Source: Pseudogracilibacillus sp.
Lineage (GTDB): Bacteria; Bacillota; Bacilli; Bacillales; Amphibacillaceae
DNA: 64,000 nt
Direction: 5' to 3'
Assembly: GCA_026169815.1 (NCBI GenBank)
Contig: JAPFDT010000007.1
Location: forward strand, 110,133-174,132
Shown: one piece after another, positions 46,326 to 55,573 of the stretch
How the letters are laid out: each line of letters begins with the position of its first letter
Numbering within the stretch: the first letter of the stretch is position 1
The notes under the pieces: model-generated
What the model was told of the DNA's origin: nothing
Database searches by the model: none
Seen by the model: the letters and a program-made list of their open reading frames with translations, nothing else
Program-made: the position numbers and the translations under genes

Positions 46326-47147
46326 TTACTTTGTAAAATAATTAGGCAACACATAGCCATCGAATTGTTCATTTGTAAGAATAGCGTCTTGGAACTGTTC
46401 TGCATGATAAGCATCAATAATGTCTTTAACAAATTGCTCATCTTCATTTGTTTCTTTTACCGCAACTACATTAATATAAGGATCATTCATTTTTTCTTGG
46501 TGAAATGCTGATGTTAATCCTATACCACTAGAGATAGCGTAATTTCCTTGGATTGCAACATAATCAGCATCGTCTAATGCCCTAACTCCTTGGGCGGCAT
46601 CCATTGGACGTATGTCAATGTTATAATGATTTTCTACTATATCTTTTTCGGTAACACGTAATGGATCAATATCCTCTTTTAATGTGATCCAGTCAAGATC
46701 TTCTAAAATATTCAATGCCCTTGTCATATTTACCGGATCACTTGGCATCGCTACGACCGCATTCTCTATACTGTCTAATGAATCATGTTTCTTTGAATAA
46801 ATACCCATTGGCGGAGTCGGCACTTGAACAATACCTATCAAATCTATTTCTTCTTCAGCATTAATCGATTCCATATATGTCGTATGTTGAAATATGTTCG
46901 CATCAATATCTCCGTCAGCAACTGCCACATTAGGTTGGATACCATCTGTAAAATCTGTATAAGTAATTTTATAGCCTTTTTCAATTAATTGTGGTTCAAT
47001 ACCTTCTTTAAATTGATCAATATATGGACCAGGGTTAAACCCGATATTTAACTCTTTTTCATTGTCTGTTGCGGCTTCTTTGTTACAACCTAATAGTAAG
47101 AGGATAAATATGACACAGAGTACTAGCATGTAACGATTTTCCCTCAT
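46326..47147 (-). CDS. MetQ/NLPA-family binding lipoprotein, paralogue 2
   Basis: A 273-aa lipoprotein with LLLLGC lipobox, followed by LNIGFNPGPYIDQFKEGIEP and VDGDIDA-type NLPA features (ANIFQHTTYME; AMPSDPVNMTRALNIL). GPYIDQF replaces the usual PHAEI, so specificity is again probably shifted. ATG 47147 with AAGGGG at good spacing is preferred over GTG 47156. Lies between paralogue 1 and the aminotransferase gene in the operon. Confidence 0.86.
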   Translation of the reverse strand: MRENRYMLVLCVIFILLLLGCNKEAATDNEKELNIGFNPGPYIDQFKEGIEPQLIEKGYKITYTDFTDGIQPNVAVADGDIDANIFQHTTYMESINAEEEIDLIGIVQVPTPPMGIYSKKHDSLDSIENAVVAMPSDPVNMTRALNILEDLDWITLKEDIDPLRVTEKDIVENHYNIDIRPMDAAQGVRALDDADYVAIQGNYAISSGIGLTSAFHQEKMNDPYINVVAVKETNEDEQFVKDIIDAYHAEQFQDAILTNEQFDGYVLPNYFTK

Positions 47148-47178
47148 GATTCCCACCCCTTTTAATTCACTTTGTTTT

Positions 47179-48396
47179 CTATTTATGAAAGTTCTTATTA
47201 TGAATAATTGAGTGATAAGCCTTAGCTAGTGAAGCAATGCCACGCTCAATTTGTTCCTCACTACAATAGGAATAACATAACCTTACACAAGTACGATGAG
47301 GTGCCTCTTTGTAAAAGCTATCCCCAATAACGATACTAACACCATGATTGAATGCCGTTTCTAATAAATCTTCCGGATCAACAACTTCTTTTAAATGTAA
47401 CCAAATAAAGAAACCACCATCAGGTATATGGAACGTTACTGTTCTACCGAAATATGTCTGAATGTCACTAATCATTTTATCTCGCTTACTTCGATAAGTA
47501 GTTGCTAACTCGTGTACATGTGGATCAATTGGGAATTCCTCCAGCATCGTTCCTAAAATTTCTTGGACGATTGGACTTGTTTGTGGTCCAAGCATGAATA
47601 ACTTCATTTTATCGATGAAAAACTTAGTTGCAGCGATCCAACCAATACGAACACCTGGGGCAATCACTTTGGAAAATGTGCCGATATATAATACTCTCTC
47701 AGGTGCAAAGGAGTGGATTGCTGGTACATGTTTTTCAGTGAAATTTATTTCAGTGTACGCATCATCTTCTATAATATAAAAATCATATTTTCGAGCTAAA
47801 ATTGCGAGTTGTCTCCGACGTTCCAATAACAATGTCTTCCCTGTTGGATTATGGAAATTTGGCATCAAATACAATAGTTTTGGGATTCGTTTATTGTTTT
47901 TCACACGATCTTCTAACTGTTCTGTTATATAGTTAATATCTATTCCCGCCGCATCCATCGGTATCATTTGTACATTTGCATCAGCTAAATGAAACGATTG
48001 GAGAGCAAAGAAGTATGTTGGTGCTTCCACCCATACTTCATCATCAGGGTTCAGCAATAAACGAGTAGTAAAATCAATAGCTTGAGCCGCTCCTGCTGTA
48101 ATTAAAATTTGGTCCTCATCAAGCGTAAGATTACGTAATTTTCCGCGATCAATAATCCAACTTTTAATACGTTCTGCGCCTTTTCCACCTGCATATTGCA
48201 AAGCATCAATCACATTGGTACGCAATACTTCCTCCGTTGCATTCCGCCATGCTTTTACCGGAAACAAATTAGGATCAGGTGAACCGAATGACAAATAGAC
48301 ATGGTCCGGATTCTGTGACTGCCTATCTCTCCCTATAAGAGGCTCAAGTGTTGCGAGCTGTTTTGTTATCGCAATATCCGTTTTAATTTTATTCAT
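47179..48396 (-). CDS. PLP-dependent aminotransferase, class I/II (2-aminoadipate/MocR-like fold)
   Basis: A 405-aa fold-type I aminotransferase. Elements are LSFGSPDPNLFP, TAGAAQAIDFTTRLLLNP, LMPNFHNPTGKTL, EDDAYTEINF and the Schiff-base lysine in YIGTFSKVIAPGVRIGWI. The catalytic part resembles LysN and MocR proteins, but no winged helix is attached, so it is an enzyme. In the sulfur operon it may transaminate a sulfur amino acid (methionine or cysteine derivative). The other side of the operon carries the oxygenases. Confidence 0.85.
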   Translation of the reverse strand: MNKIKTDIAITKQLATLEPLIGRDRQSQNPDHVYLSFGSPDPNLFPVKAWRNATEEVLRTNVIDALQYAGGKGAERIKSWIIDRGKLRNLTLDEDQILITAGAAQAIDFTTRLLLNPDDEVWVEAPTYFFALQSFHLADANVQMIPMDAAGIDINYITEQLEDRVKNNKRIPKLLYLMPNFHNPTGKTLLLERRRQLAILARKYDFYIIEDDAYTEINFTEKHVPAIHSFAPERVLYIGTFSKVIAPGVRIGWIAATKFFIDKMKLFMLGPQTSPIVQEILGTMLEEFPIDPHVHELATTYRSKRDKMISDIQTYFGRTVTFHIPDGGFFIWLHLKEVVDPEDLLETAFNHGVSIVIGDSFYKEAPHRTCVRLCYSYCSEEQIERGIASLAKAYHSIIHNKNFHK

Positions 48397-48421
48397 TGTA
48401 GATGAACACTCCTAACAACAA

Positions 48422-49072
48422 TCAAACACGGCGAATTTTGCGTTCGAATGTATTGCCAATACTTTGTAACACTTGCACAAAAGCAACTAATAAAATTACG
48501 GTAACTAAAATGGTTAATGAATCAAATCGTTGATATCCATAAGTAATAGCAACATCACCTAATCCACCACCACCTACTGCTCCCGCCATTGCCGTAGCAC
48601 CGACTAAACTAATCGTAACTGTCGTGACACTTAATATAAGGGATGCGAAAGCTTCTGGTAATAGAAAACGACGAATAATTTGCAAAGGTGTTGCCCCCAT
48701 TGCTTTAGCCGCTTCAATAATACCTTCATCAACTTCTAGCAAAGAGTTTTCTACTAAACGAGAAAAATACGGGCCAATATGCAATACCAGTGGTACAATC
48801 GCCGCCGATGTACCAATTGATGTTCCTACAATTAAACGTGTAAATGGAATAATGGCAACGAGTAAAATGATAAATGGAATCGACCGAAAAATATTGACGA
48901 TTGGATTTAATATCGAAAAAATAATTTTGTTTTCCAATATATGACCTTTCCGTGTGACGACTAATGTAATCCCTAAAAATATGCCGATTATACTCCCAAA
49001 GAAGAGTGCAACACTAACCATGTACAACGTTTCCCAAGTTGCGTTTAGGATAATATCTAATCCGACTTCCAT
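48422..49072 (-). CDS. metI: Methionine-type ABC transporter permease (MetI family)
   Basis: A 216-aa permease with five or six spans. The EAA loop (EAAKAMGATPLQIIRRFLLPEA) couples to the ATPase. The late AMAGAVGGGGLGDVAITYGYQRF motif is typical of MetI. It starts inside metN, overlapping it by 59 bases in another frame; AAGGAGG 9 nt before ATG 49072 shows the overlap is real and implies translational coupling. Confidence 0.93.
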   Translation of the reverse strand: MEVGLDIILNATWETLYMVSVALFFGSIIGIFLGITLVVTRKGHILENKIIFSILNPIVNIFRSIPFIILLVAIIPFTRLIVGTSIGTSAAIVPLVLHIGPYFSRLVENSLLEVDEGIIEAAKAMGATPLQIIRRFLLPEAFASLILSVTTVTISLVGATAMAGAVGGGGLGDVAITYGYQRFDSLTILVTVILLVAFVQVLQSIGNTFERKIRRV

Positions 49073-50093
49073 CTTTTGTAACCTCCTTCATCATAACTTC
49101 TTGATCTGCTGCAAATTGTAACGCTCTTTCCATTTCATGTTGAGAACCGGTTAATTCAAGTAATAAATTACCGAATGGAATATCACCAAGTTCAATGACA
49201 TTTGCGAGTAATACATTCACTTCGACATTAAACTGTTTCGCGATTTGCGAAATAACTGGTTTACCAGAACTAACACCTAAAAATTTAAATTGAAAAACTC
49301 TCCCCTTATACTCTTCAGATGCTAAATCTTTGTAAACATATTTCGGTATTCCGTCGCGAATAATAGATTTGACGAAATTGTATGTTGTTTTTGTTTGTGG
49401 ATTTGTAAACACATCTAATACGGTTCCTGTTTCAACGACTTCCCCTTCTTCCATCACTGCCACTCGATTACAGATTTCTTTAATTACTTCCATTTCATGT
49501 GTAATCATTAATATCGTTATATTGTACGCCGCATTCACCTTTTTTAATAAGTTTAAAATAGAGATAGTCGTTTGTGGATCTAAAGCCGATGTTGCTTCAT
49601 CACATAATAATACGCTTGGATTTGTAACAAGAGCCCGAGCAATACCTACTCGTTGCTTTTGCCCTCCAGAAAGTTGATCTGGATAACTATCAACTTTCTC
49701 ACTTAAGCCAACAAACTCTAACGTCTCTTTCACTCGTTTTTCAATTTCAGACTTTTTCACATTACTTAGTAATAATGGCATGGCAACATTATCGAAAACT
49801 GTTTTAGAGTTTAATAGATGAAAGTGTTGAAAAATCATACCAATCTTTTTTTGGGCTGTTCGTAATTGTTTTTTAGATAAAGCTGCCAAATTCTCCCCAT
49901 TAACAAGCACTTCTCCACTCGTTGGCCTTTCTAATAAATTTACTAAGCGTAATAGTGTACTTTTCCCGGCACCACTAAACCCAATAACACCAAAGATATC
50001 TCCCTCATTAATCGTTAAATCAACATTTTTCAATGCGACTACTTCTTTATTTTTACCCGTAAACAGTTTTGAAACATCGTGAAACTGAATCAT
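49014..50093 (-). CDS. metN: Methionine-type ABC transporter ATPase with NIL domain (MetN family)
   Basis: A 359-aa ATPase. Walker A GFSGAGKST, signature LSGGQKQR, Walker B LLCDEATSALDP, and His switch ITHEMEV are all present. The C-terminal ~90 residues form the NIL ligand-sensing domain that binds methionine in E. coli MetN and causes trans-inhibition. With MetI and the three lipoproteins it forms an importer for methionine-like or S-substituted amino acids. Confidence 0.93.
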   Translation of the reverse strand: MIQFHDVSKLFTGKNKEVVALKNVDLTINEGDIFGVIGFSGAGKSTLLRLVNLLERPTSGEVLVNGENLAALSKKQLRTAQKKIGMIFQHFHLLNSKTVFDNVAMPLLLSNVKKSEIEKRVKETLEFVGLSEKVDSYPDQLSGGQKQRVGIARALVTNPSVLLCDEATSALDPQTTISILNLLKKVNAAYNITILMITHEMEVIKEICNRVAVMEEGEVVETGTVLDVFTNPQTKTTYNFVKSIIRDGIPKYVYKDLASEEYKGRVFQFKFLGVSSGKPVISQIAKQFNVEVNVLLANVIELGDIPFGNLLLELTGSQHEMERALQFAADQEVMMKEVTKDGSRIRYYPKRNLGNVVHG

Positions 50094-50125
50094 TTTAAAA
50101 CTCTCTCCCTTCCACCTCTCTACTG

Positions 50126-50944
50126 TTAAAACGCTGGAACAACTGCCCCTTTATACTCCGCTTCAATAAACTGTTTTACTTTATCTGATTGAAGATGTTT
50201 TACAAGCGTTTGGACCGCTTCATCTTCTTTGTTATCTGGACGAGCAACTAGAATATTAACGTATGGTGATTCATTGCCTTCGATTATTAGTGCGTCTTCT
50301 AGTGGATTAAAATCACCTTCTAATGCATAGTTCGTATTAATTGCTGCGGCATCAACATCATCTAATGCGTGAACTAACAACTCACTATCGACAGGAACAA
50401 ATTCAATTTCCTTATCATTTTTGGCAATATGTTGTAATGTATAATCTCCCGCTACATCTGCTTCTAACTCAACGATTTCATTAGCGTCAAATAATTCTAG
50501 TGCACGAGAGAAATTAACAGGATCTTTCGGTAAGGCTATTTTTGCTTTATTTGCTAACTCGTCTAAATTCTCTATACTTTGTGAATAGACACCAAATGGT
50601 TCGATATGCACACCTGCTACTTCTACTAAATCAAGTCCGCTATCCTCATTCACTTGCTCTAAATATGGTGTATGTTGAAAGAAGTTAACATCGAATTGTT
50701 CGTCTGCTGTTTGTTGATTTGCTTGAATCCCATCAGACAAAATCGATAAATCTAACTTTACTCCGTCCTGTTCTAAATCTGAGGCAATTTCTTCTAATAT
50801 TTCAGCGTGTGGTACAGATACTGTACTTACCTTTAATGTTGTTATGTCGTCCTTACTCGCTGCTCCTGTACCGCAAGCACTTAATAGGAGTACGCCTAGT
50901 AACGCTATAGTCACTACTTGAAAAACTGATTGTTTTTTGTTCAT
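50126..50944 (-). CDS. MetQ/NLPA-family binding lipoprotein, paralogue 3
   Basis: A 272-aa lipoprotein with LLLSAC lipobox and the standard MetQ opening LKVSTVSVPHAEILEEIASD, which the other two paralogues lack. It should therefore be the receptor closest to methionine-type MetQ. VNFFQHTPYLEQ and ALPKDPVNFSRALELF are the family segments. Encoded immediately upstream of metN, the usual partner position. AAAGGAGA precedes the ATG. Confidence 0.88.
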   Translation of the reverse strand: MNKKQSVFQVVTIALLGVLLLSACGTGAASKDDITTLKVSTVSVPHAEILEEIASDLEQDGVKLDLSILSDGIQANQQTADEQFDVNFFQHTPYLEQVNEDSGLDLVEVAGVHIEPFGVYSQSIENLDELANKAKIALPKDPVNFSRALELFDANEIVELEADVAGDYTLQHIAKNDKEIEFVPVDSELLVHALDDVDAAAINTNYALEGDFNPLEDALIIEGNESPYVNILVARPDNKEDEAVQTLVKHLQSDKVKQFIEAEYKGAVVPAF

Positions 50945-50961
50945 TTTCTTCTATCTCCTTT

Positions 50962-51477
50962 TTATAAAGTAAATGAATAACAGTGAATCACTTTACCGGA
51001 TTTGTTAAAATCGTATGCTTGATGACGTTTGAAGCCATATTTTTCATACAGCTTCACTGCATCTTTCATCATATCTGTCGTGTGTAATGAAATGAGTGTT
51101 GCTTCGTTTTTCTTCGCATATTCAATTGAACAATCTAACAGCTTCTTAGCAATTCCTAAACCACGTCTTTTCGGATCTACAGCTAGAAAGCGAATGATTG
51201 GATGATTCATCTGTAATGCTGGGTCATTGTAGGCGACGGCGCCATTTGGAAAGAGCTGCACCGTACCAAGTATAGTGCCTTTTGCTTTTGCTACGATTAA
51301 AGAATCGATTTGGTCATTATCTACCGCTGTTTTTAATTCTTGAAAATATTGCTTCCATCTTTCTGTTCCAAGTTCATCTTTATATTGGCTATAACTATTA
51401 ATTAATAAATTTCGGACTGCTTCTATTTCTGTTCGTTTTCCTTCTTGAATCGTTATATACTCTATACATGACTTCAT
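50962..51477 (-). CDS. GNAT-family N-acetyltransferase
   Basis: A 171-aa GNAT protein with the acetyl-CoA motif (FLAVDPKRRGLGIAKKLLD) and the beta-strand 5 region (LISLHTTDMMKDAVKLYEKYG). In B. subtilis sulfur operons (ytmI, yxeL) acetyltransferases modify S-(methyl)cysteine-type substrates so that monooxygenases and deacetylases can process them; the same role is plausible. ATG 51477 has GGGAG at normal spacing, whereas TTG 51486 abuts it. Confidence 0.87.
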   Translation of the reverse strand: MKSCIEYITIQEGKRTEIEAVRNLLINSYSQYKDELGTERWKQYFQELKTAVDNDQIDSLIVAKAKGTILGTVQLFPNGAVAYNDPALQMNHPIIRFLAVDPKRRGLGIAKKLLDCSIEYAKKNEATLISLHTTDMMKDAVKLYEKYGFKRHQAYDFNKSGKVIHCYSFTL

Positions 51478-51568
51478 TACAATCAACTCCCATCCACTTA
51501 CTCGGAATTATGGATATAAAATTGTATTCTTTTCGTTAAGAAAGTGTGCCAACTTTTATAATCTATGA

Positions 51569-52582
51569 TTACGTAACTTGTTGTAATTTCTGCTTGTACT
51601 CGTAAGCTTCTCCTAATAATTGGAAGGATGTTGTTCGTGCTTGTCGATCTAATAATGGAGTATGGAAAATAAATTCATCAATATTATATTGATCATGCAA
51701 TGTGTCTAGTTGTTTTTTAACTTGTTCAGCTGTACCTGCAATGACAGGAACAACTCTTTCTCTTACAGTAAACTCATCCGTTGTTTGATCTTGTAATGCT
51801 ATAACTTGTGTGTCTGATTGGACGGTTAACGTCTTTCCATCCGCAAACGTTATATCATAAAGTTTAATGCTTTGAGCTAACTCTTTTGCCTTTTCTTCGG
51901 TTTCTGCTGCCAAGACTGCGAGTGCGACAATAAGTTTTCGTTGTGAATTATGTTCCTGATGCAATTTAGTCACTTTTTGTAAAACGTCATCTGAATGATT
52001 TAAAAAACGTGCAAACACGAAATGAGCATCTAATTTCGTTGCGAATTTAGCACTTGATTCACTACTACCTAACAAAAAAATAGGTAACTTTTCATCTGGC
52101 AGTGGTGTAGCTTGCACACCATGTAGAGGATGACCAACTGGTACATGATGATCCAAGAATTTTTTTAATATTGTTAGTCGTTCTTCAAAATCGGCTCCAT
52201 CATTCATTTTTCCAGATTGTAACGCCTTAGTAGATAAATGTAAGCCTCCTGGTGCTTTACCAATACCGACATTTACCCGATGTGGTGCAAGGTTCGCTAA
52301 GATATGAAAGTTTTCTGCTACTTTATATGGGCTATAATGTTGGATCATGACACCACCAGAGCCAATTTCAATCGAATTTGTCTTTGCAAGAAGATATGAC
52401 ATAAAAACTTCCGGTGAGACACTCGCAACCTGTTCCATGTTATGATGTTCTGCAACCCAAAAACGTTTATAACCTAATGACTCTGCAGTTTGAGCCAGAT
52501 GTATAGAATGTTGCAATGCTTCAGATGGGGACTCCTTATCCATAACAGGACATTGATCTAATATGCCAATTTCATAGCTCAT
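51569..52582 (-). CDS. Luciferase-like monooxygenase (MsnO8/YceB-type LLM family)
   Basis: A 337-aa single-subunit flavin monooxygenase-fold protein. LGYKRFWVAEHHNMEQVASVSP and IGSGGVMIQHYSPYKVAE are the typical segments; PVIAGTAEQVKKQLDTL lies near the end. It belongs to a different LLM subgroup from the NtaA-type enzyme at the far end of the operon. First gene after the S-box leader; TAGGAGG precedes the ATG. Confidence 0.87.
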   Translation of the reverse strand: MSYEIGILDQCPVMDKESPSEALQHSIHLAQTAESLGYKRFWVAEHHNMEQVASVSPEVFMSYLLAKTNSIEIGSGGVMIQHYSPYKVAENFHILANLAPHRVNVGIGKAPGGLHLSTKALQSGKMNDGADFEERLTILKKFLDHHVPVGHPLHGVQATPLPDEKLPIFLLGSSESSAKFATKLDAHFVFARFLNHSDDVLQKVTKLHQEHNSQRKLIVALAVLAAETEEKAKELAQSIKLYDITFADGKTLTVQSDTQVIALQDQTTDEFTVRERVVPVIAGTAEQVKKQLDTLHDQYNIDEFIFHTPLLDRQARTTSFQLLGEAYEYKQKLQQVT

Positions 52583-52756
52583 TTTATCGCCTCCTAAATG
52601 TAATATGTAACCTTGTAATTCGTTGATTTATCAACAGGAAGAGGTTTCCTTCCGATGCATCCGGAAGCAGAAAGTAAAGTCTTTACTTATCTAAACACCC
52701 AATTATTCGTAACTTTCAAATAATTGGATGTAGAAGAGCTTTAATAACCCGCTAAG
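52583..52756 (-). other. Leader segment between the S-box aptamer and the first gene
   Basis: Three hairpins can be drawn leftward: ACATCCAATTATT/AATAATTGGGTGT (about 52695-52733), AAGTAAAG/CTTTACTT (about 52673-52689) and CTTCCG/CGGAAG (about 52650-52670). None has a convincing U tract, so the switch mechanism is unclear. Confidence 0.5.
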
Positions 52757-52866
52757 TCTTCTTATACATTAGTTACGATAACTTTTTCGGTTTGGAACAG
52801 TACGAGTGTCACCTGTTGCCGCTACTTCACAAGACCAGTCCTTCCACCTCTTTCTTAATAAGAATT
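52757..52866 (-). promoter_or_regulatory. S-box (SAM-I) riboswitch aptamer
   Basis: Read leftward from 52864: TTCTTATTAAGAAAGAGGTG, then GAAGGACTGGTCTTGTGAAG, GCGGCAACAGGTGAC, CTGTTCCAAACC, and a closing ATAAGAAG (52765-52758) that pairs with the 5' CTTAT. These are the conserved S-box blocks (AGAGGTGGAGGGACTGGCC, TGAA, CGGCAACC, GGTGCxAATTCC). High S-adenosylmethionine should switch off the ten-gene sulfur operon downstream. Confidence 0.92.
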
Positions 52867-53037
52867 TATAGACTACCTCTTAGCTCTCTTTTCATATCAA
52901 ATTACTCGGAATTATATTGATTAAAAATATAGTACCCTAATGTTAGGATACTGTCAAGAGGTGAATATCATTATTTTATAATTCCGAATATGGATGTACA
53001 CTCCTATAACCGATAAGAAGATAAGACATAATTTGTT

Positions 53038-53077
53038 AAAAGGTTTACTTTAAAATTATATATATTTTTAAACCTTT
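53038..53077 (-). terminator. Possible terminator downstream of luxS
   Basis: AAAGGTTTA and TAAACCTTT (53039-53077) form a 9-bp stem with a long AT-rich loop. It is weak, with no clean U tract. Confidence 0.4.
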
Positions 53078-53094
53078 ACGTAATAATGAACTCG

Positions 53095-53562
53095 TTAAAA
53101 CACTTCCGTCCATTCTTCACGTTTAGCGAGCATGTCTTTCGCTAATTGCTGCGCACCTTCTAAACTATGGCTTGCTGCCCAACCGCATTGGACTTCGTTA
53201 CAAGCTGGAACTTCTTTAGCCACGATGACATCTTTTAAAACTTTTTCAATTAAATGTAATATAGCTTCATAATCATCGTCGTTAATTACTGATAAATAAT
53301 AACCTGTCTGGCATCCCATTGGACTAATATCAACCACTTTATCCGAATAATTACGACTTAATTCAGCCATTAAATGTTCAAGCGAGTGGATGGACGGCAT
53401 ATCCATATGTGCTTTGTTCGGTTGCTTAAAACGTAAATCATATTTGTATATCTCATCCCCGTTCTCACCTTTCGTCACACTTGCCAAACGAACATAAGGT
53501 GCCTTAACTTTCGTATGATCCAAATTAAAACTTTCAACATTTAGCTTCTCAAGCTCACTCAT
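53095..53562 (-). CDS. luxS: S-ribosylhomocysteine lyase (autoinducer-2 synthesis)
   Basis: A 155-aa LuxS from ATG 53562 (GGAGGG at 7 nt). It cleaves S-ribosylhomocysteine to homocysteine and DPD, the AI-2 precursor. The metal ligands are HSLEH (His59, His63) and Cys126 in CNEVQCGW; the catalytic Cys84 is in [11 protein letters not shown] longer frame to 53589 begins within the leader. Alone between the S-box leader and ydiL; function in the activated methyl cycle fits the neighbouring sulfur operon. Confidence 0.97.
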   Translation of the reverse strand: MSELEKLNVESFNLDHTKVKAPYVRLASVTKGENGDEIYKYDLRFKQPNKAHMDMPSIHSLEHLMAELSRNYSDKVVDISPMGCQTGYYLSVINDDDYEAILHLIEKVLKDVIVAKEVPACNEVQCGWAASHSLEGAQQLAKDMLAKREEWTEVF

Positions 53563-53813
53563 TTCAGTTCCCTCCAATAATATTCTCATCCGACATTTAA
53601 TTCGGACTGTTTCACTAGGTTTATTTTATTGTATCAAATAAAATGAAAATTGCAACAACAAAGGTTACCGATTGTAGATTGAAGTAGGTACTGAAGGACG
53701 AATATCAACCTTGAGCAACATATATCAATTGTGAGCCATCATTTTACATTGTTTTTGCATATAATATGTTATTATATTTAATATATGTCATTTTGTTAAA
53801 GGAGTTTAGACTG

Positions 53814-54518
53814 TTGAATAAAAGATATTGGTCAGTCATTTTATTATTCATTGCGGCACAAGTTCTTTCTGTTGCCATTCCAATTGGATTACACTTTACG
53901 ACTGGTTTTAATAATATAACTGGTGTTCTCTATATTAATATTGCTGTTTTCGTACTTGCTGTATTTGGTTCGTTGGCTCTTTTACGACCTCATTTACGAC
54001 AGGAAAAGGAAGCCAATCCAATTTCAGCCGGAAAACTTATTGGTTGGACAGTTATTGGAATATTTTTAGCATACGGGGCACAATTAGTTGCTATGACAAT
54101 TGAAATGAATGTTTTAGGAATACCTCAAGGGTCAGAGAACACATCTGATATTGTTGAATTAACAAGAATAAATCCACTTTTCTTTATTATTCCTGTTTTT
54201 ACGGCACCAATTTTAGAGGAATTAATCTTTAGGAAAATTATTTTCGGTTCTTTACATAAACGAATGAATTTCCTTTTATCTGTGTTTATTTCGTCATTAA
54301 TTTTTGCACTTGTGCATTTAGAGTTTCAACATTTACTCATTTACTTTGGAATGGGCGTTGCACTAGCTTATGTCTATGTAAAAACTAAACGGATTATTGT
54401 GCCAATCCTTGTTCATATGGGAATGAATGGGATTGTCATTTTTGGACAATTAATGATTGATCCAGAAGAGTTAGAACGTATGCAACAAGAGTTGTCGCTT
54501 ATTTTATTCGGAGGTTGA
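53814..54518 (+). CDS. ydiL: CPBP-family intramembrane protease (YdiL-like)
   Basis: A 234-aa membrane protein of the CPBP/Abi (CAAX protease) family, with about seven spans. The catalytic motifs are EELIFRKIIFGSL (Glu-Glu and Arg), then HLEFQ (His) and, at the end, HMGMNG (His/Asn). In B. subtilis ydiL lies next to ydiK and groES, as here apart from an insertion. The frame extends back to 53766, but AAAGGAG at 53798-53804 indicates TTG 53814. Confidence 0.88.
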   Translation: MNKRYWSVILLFIAAQVLSVAIPIGLHFTTGFNNITGVLYINIAVFVLAVFGSLALLRPHLRQEKEANPISAGKLIGWTVIGIFLAYGAQLVAMTIEMNVLGIPQGSENTSDIVELTRINPLFFIIPVFTAPILEELIFRKIIFGSLHKRMNFLLSVFISSLIFALVHLEFQHLLIYFGMGVALAYVYVKTKRIIVPILVHMGMNGIVIFGQLMIDPEELERMQQELSLILFGG

Positions 54519-54521
54519 TTC

Positions 54522-54692
54522 ATGATGGCTTTATTATATTTTGCATTAGGGATTATTTTTACTTCTATGGCATTTACCTACGCTGAGGAAACGGTTTTTA
54601 ATCCCATTACGATTATTTTATTACTTGTCGCTGCCCTTGATTTCGTCATTGGCTTCCGTTACTTAAAAGCCCGAAAAGACAATAAGAAATAA
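54522..54692 (+). CDS. ydiK: YdiK-like small membrane protein (DUF4305)
   Basis: A 56-aa protein with two membrane segments (LLYFALGIIFTSMAF and ITIILLLVAALDFVIGF) and a basic tail KARKDNKK. Size, hairpin topology and position 3 bases after ydiL identify it as YdiK/DUF4305. CGGAGG overlaps the end of ydiL; either ATG 54522 or 54525 could be used. Function unknown. Confidence 0.82.
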   Translation: MMALLYFALGIIFTSMAFTYAEETVFNPITIILLLVAALDFVIGFRYLKARKDNKK

Positions 54693-54693
54693 A

Positions 54694-54741
54694 GGAAGCT
54701 TATGGAGCGTCTTCTTACTGACACTTCATAAGCTTCTTTTT
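54694..54741 (+). terminator. Terminator after ydiL-ydiK
   Basis: GAAGCTTATG (54695-54704) and CATAAGCTTC (54727-54736) pair perfectly; TTTTTA follows. Confidence 0.85.
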
Positions 54742-54770
54742 ATGGTTGTACGACAAATCGTGTTGATAAA

Positions 54771-54892
54771 AGTCGCTACAGAAACATACTCCGCTTTCCG
54801 CGGGCGGCTAATGTGCCTCCTCGAGTTTCGCTCTGCGGGGTCACATCAAGGCCTTTTGTCCCGCAGGAGTCTCCGTATATTTCTTTCGCTTA
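54771..54892 (+). repeat. GC-rich palindromic intergenic repeat, copy 5 (short form)
   Basis: GTCGCTACAGAAACATACTC, CGCTTTCCGCGGGCGGC on the left; CCCGCAGGAGTCTCCG then TATATTTCTTTCGCTT on the right. Nearly identical at both ends to copy 1 but without its inner ACAGGACGTG module. It separates the convergent ydiK and rex genes. Confidence 0.87.
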
Positions 54893-54937
54893 GACAAGCT
54901 CGTATTACAAGCAACACCATTTGCTGAACAATCCTTT

Positions 54938-55561
54938 TTATACTGGATAATGTTTCATGAAATAGACTAATGACTGTAATTCCACAGATAAATCAATATG
55001 GTGAATCCGCACATGATCTGGGATTGTAAGTCTAGCAGGTGTAAAGTTTAATATACCTTTTACACCACTCGCTACGAGCCTGTCTGCTATTTCCTGAGCA
55101 ACTGTTGCTGGGACAGTGAGGATTGCTACTTCTACATTACTAATTTTTTCCTCTAGTTGATCAATATGATAAATCGGAACTCCGCCGATAAATGTTTCGG
55201 CTTTTTTCTCTGAATGGTCGAATGCCATTGCTAATTTTGTATTATGATTTCTTGAAAAGTTATAATTTAATAGTGCTGTGCCTAAATTTCCGACACCGAT
55301 AAGTGCGACATCAACCGCTTTATGTTCAGATAATGTTTCTTTGAAAAATTGTAATAAATAATCGACGTTATATCCGTAACCTTTTTTACCAAGTGCACCA
55401 AAATATGAAAAATCGCGGCGAATCGTTGCTGAGTCCACTTTTACTGCATCACTTAATTCTTTTGATGAGACACGTGTTTTTCCTTGATGGTGTAAGTTCG
55501 TTAAGAAACGATAATATAATGGTAAACGTCTAGCTGTTGCTTGTGGTATTTTATTTTCCAA
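54938..55561 (-). CDS. rex: Redox-sensing transcriptional repressor Rex
   Basis: A 207-aa NADH-responsive repressor. The N-terminal winged helix ends in [16 protein letters not shown], the conserved DNA recognition helix. The Rossmann domain starts with [17 protein letters not shown] and is followed by the domain-swapped C-terminal helix. It normally controls fermentative and respiratory genes when NADH rises. TTG start with GGAGAGG. Lies directly after moaC, the same order as in B. subtilis. Confidence 0.95.
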   Translation of the reverse strand: MENKIPQATARRLPLYYRFLTNLHHQGKTRVSSKELSDAVKVDSATIRRDFSYFGALGKKGYGYNVDYLLQFFKETLSEHKAVDVALIGVGNLGTALLNYNFSRNHNTKLAMAFDHSEKKAETFIGGVPIYHIDQLEEKISNVEVAILTVPATVAQEIADRLVASGVKGILNFTPARLTIPDHVRIHHIDLSVELQSLVYFMKHYPV

Positions 55562-55573
55562 TGTATTCCTCTC

